Shown one piece after another: positions 4,869 to 5,689 of a DNA stretch of 5,689 nucleotides. Both the position numbers and the translations under genes were made by a program. Source of the stretch: Bacteroidota bacterium (lineage in GTDB: Bacteria > Bacteroidota > Ignavibacteria > Kapaibacteriales > UBA2268); NCBI GenBank assembly GCA_022708005.1, contig JAKIZN010000126.1, forward strand, positions 1-5,689, given 5' to 3'. The notes under the pieces were generated by a model. The model had not been told where the DNA came from. It was given only the letters and a program-made list of their open reading frames with translations, and ran no database searches. How positions within the stretch are numbered: the stretch's first letter is position 1; every line of letters begins with the position of its first letter.

Positions 4869-5689
4869 ATGAAAAAAAATATATTATACCTCATAACACT
4901 TATTTTAGCAACATTTCTGATTAGCAATGTTGCTCTAATAGCTCAAAGCGATGACGATTGCCTTAGCTGCCATAGCGACTCAGATATTTCTATGGAGAAG
5001 CATGGCAAGAAGTTAAAGTTGACCGTCAAAAAATTTGAGCTAAAAAAGTCCGTACACGCAAAAATGCTATGTATTAACTGCCACGTAGGATACAATGCCG
5101 ACGATATTCCACATAAGACTGGCGATATGAGTGTTAATTGCATGAACTGCCATTCCAACCCGAAGTCTAAGCATTTATGGCATCCTTCAATGGCAAGGGC
5201 TATTGGGAGCAAAGGCGGTGCAGATGTAAATTGCGTCGGCTGCCACGGGAAGCATAATATCACCACTACGAGCGATACCGCTTCGCCACTGCACTTTTCA
5301 AATTCTGTAAAGTTTTGTGGTAGCTGCCACGAGAACCAATGGAAAGAACATAACCTTTCAGAGCACGCTGTGCAATATGCCGCCCAGAATCCAAATGCTC
5401 CGACTTGCACATATTGCCATAAAAATCCAATTACGAAAGGAAGTCGCATTGCTGAAATAGATTTAAAACTTAATCAAGAGAGGCTGTGCTTATCTTGCCA
5501 CCTTCACATCTCGTCTATCAGCAGCAGTAACGCTGAATCTCTTATTAATTACGAGAAAAGTGTGCACGGCTCTGCACTATTAGGTGGCAATACCAACGCG
5601 GCTATGTGTGTGGACTGCCACGGGGTGCATAAACTTCAAAAGGCAGACAAAAAAGAATCTTGGATAAATCAGTTTAACGTTCAAAACGT
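4869..5689 (+). CDS. Multiheme c-type cytochrome, N-terminal part (at least eight hemes), cut by window end
   Basis: The frame is open from ATG 4869 to the window end (273 residues plus two bases), with no stop. Residues 1-25 form a signal peptide (KKN, hydrophobic core, ALIA before Q26). Eight CxxCH sites are visible: C31-H35, C68-H72, C91-H95, C122-H126, C150-H154, C180-H184, C207-H211 and C247-H251. Recurring elements such as KSVH (60-63), KSVHG (230-234), CVGCHGKH and CVDCHGVH are typical of multiheme cytochromes in which a further CxxCH follows and the chain often continues into a membrane cytochrome b domain, as in Geobacter CbcL. The ending ESWINQFNVQN looks like the segment just before such a ninth heme. 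If so, it would oxidise quinol at the inner membrane and feed periplasmic carriers; this C-terminal part is not seen. An in-frame ATG at 4836 would prepend 11 residues; 4869 gives the cleaner signal peptide. No strong ribosome site is visible. Confidence 0.9.
   Translation, partial: MKKNILYLITLILATFLISNVALIAQSDDDCLSCHSDSDISMEKHGKKLKLTVKKFELKKSVHAKMLCINCHVGYNADDIPHKTGDMSVNCMNCHSNPKSKHLWHPSMARAIGSKGGADVNCVGCHGKHNITTTSDTASPLHFSNSVKFCGSCHENQWKEHNLSEHAVQYAAQNPNAPTCTYCHKNPITKGSRIAEIDLKLNQERLCLSCHLHISSISSSNAESLINYEKSVHGSALLGGNTNAAMCVDCHGVHKLQKADKKESWINQFNVQN

Noticed and set aside
4943..5449. Open antisense frame of 168 codons opposite the multiheme cytochrome
   Set aside because: It lies entirely within a gene with eight in-frame CxxCH motifs; its Cys- and Trp-rich product lacks any domain pattern and is a by-product of the codons on the other strand.
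1..5689. Mobile elements, CRISPR arrays, tRNA or rRNA genes
   Set aside because: No transposase or integrase frame, no evenly spaced direct repeats, no terminal inverted repeats and no RNA gene pattern were seen on either strand.

Overview
The window is AT-rich bacterial DNA dominated by exported redox proteins: four c-type cytochrome genes with 16 visible CxxCH heme-binding motifs in total, plus one Rieske-type [2Fe-2S] protein. Signal peptides, two lipoboxes and two predicted outer-membrane beta-barrels mark a Gram-negative (diderm) cell. A lipobox followed by a short collagen-like Gly-X-Y run, AT-rich intergenic DNA, clear Shine-Dalgarno sites at some genes and the style of the cytochromes suggest the Bacteroidota/Chlorobi/Ignavibacteria/Kapabacteria group. 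That placement is inferred from general resemblance and was not tested by a search.

Layout. On the minus strand (4-966) lies an exported, probably beta-barrel protein of unknown function. A 336-base, very AT-rich divergent intergenic region follows. On the plus strand, 1303-2397 encodes a hexaheme lipoprotein cytochrome with a collagen-like linker and ends at a good intrinsic terminator (2407-2437). A perfect 11-bp inverted repeat (2484-2507) lies just upstream of a two-gene operon: a monoheme cytochrome fused to a predicted porin (2540-3817) and, 16 bases later, a Tat-exported Rieske lipoprotein (3834-4334). After 87 bases without a visible terminator comes a small periplasmic monoheme cytochrome (4422-4754), then two tandem hairpins. 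The last gene (4869 onward) is cut by the window edge. Its visible part carries eight hemes and resembles the N-terminal half of multiheme cytochromes that continue into a membrane cytochrome b domain, as in Geobacter CbcL.

Working together (inference). The set could form a route for electrons across the envelope: a quinone-linked inner-membrane multiheme protein (4869 onward), a periplasmic carrier (4422), an outer-membrane heme-porin (2540), and lipid-anchored outer redox proteins (1303 and 3834). The most unusual parts are the pairing of a single-heme porin with a Rieske lipoprotein, and that lipoprotein's residues after the lipid cysteine, which resemble the Bacteroidota surface-export signal. 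Direction of electron flow and the external substrate cannot be read from the sequence.
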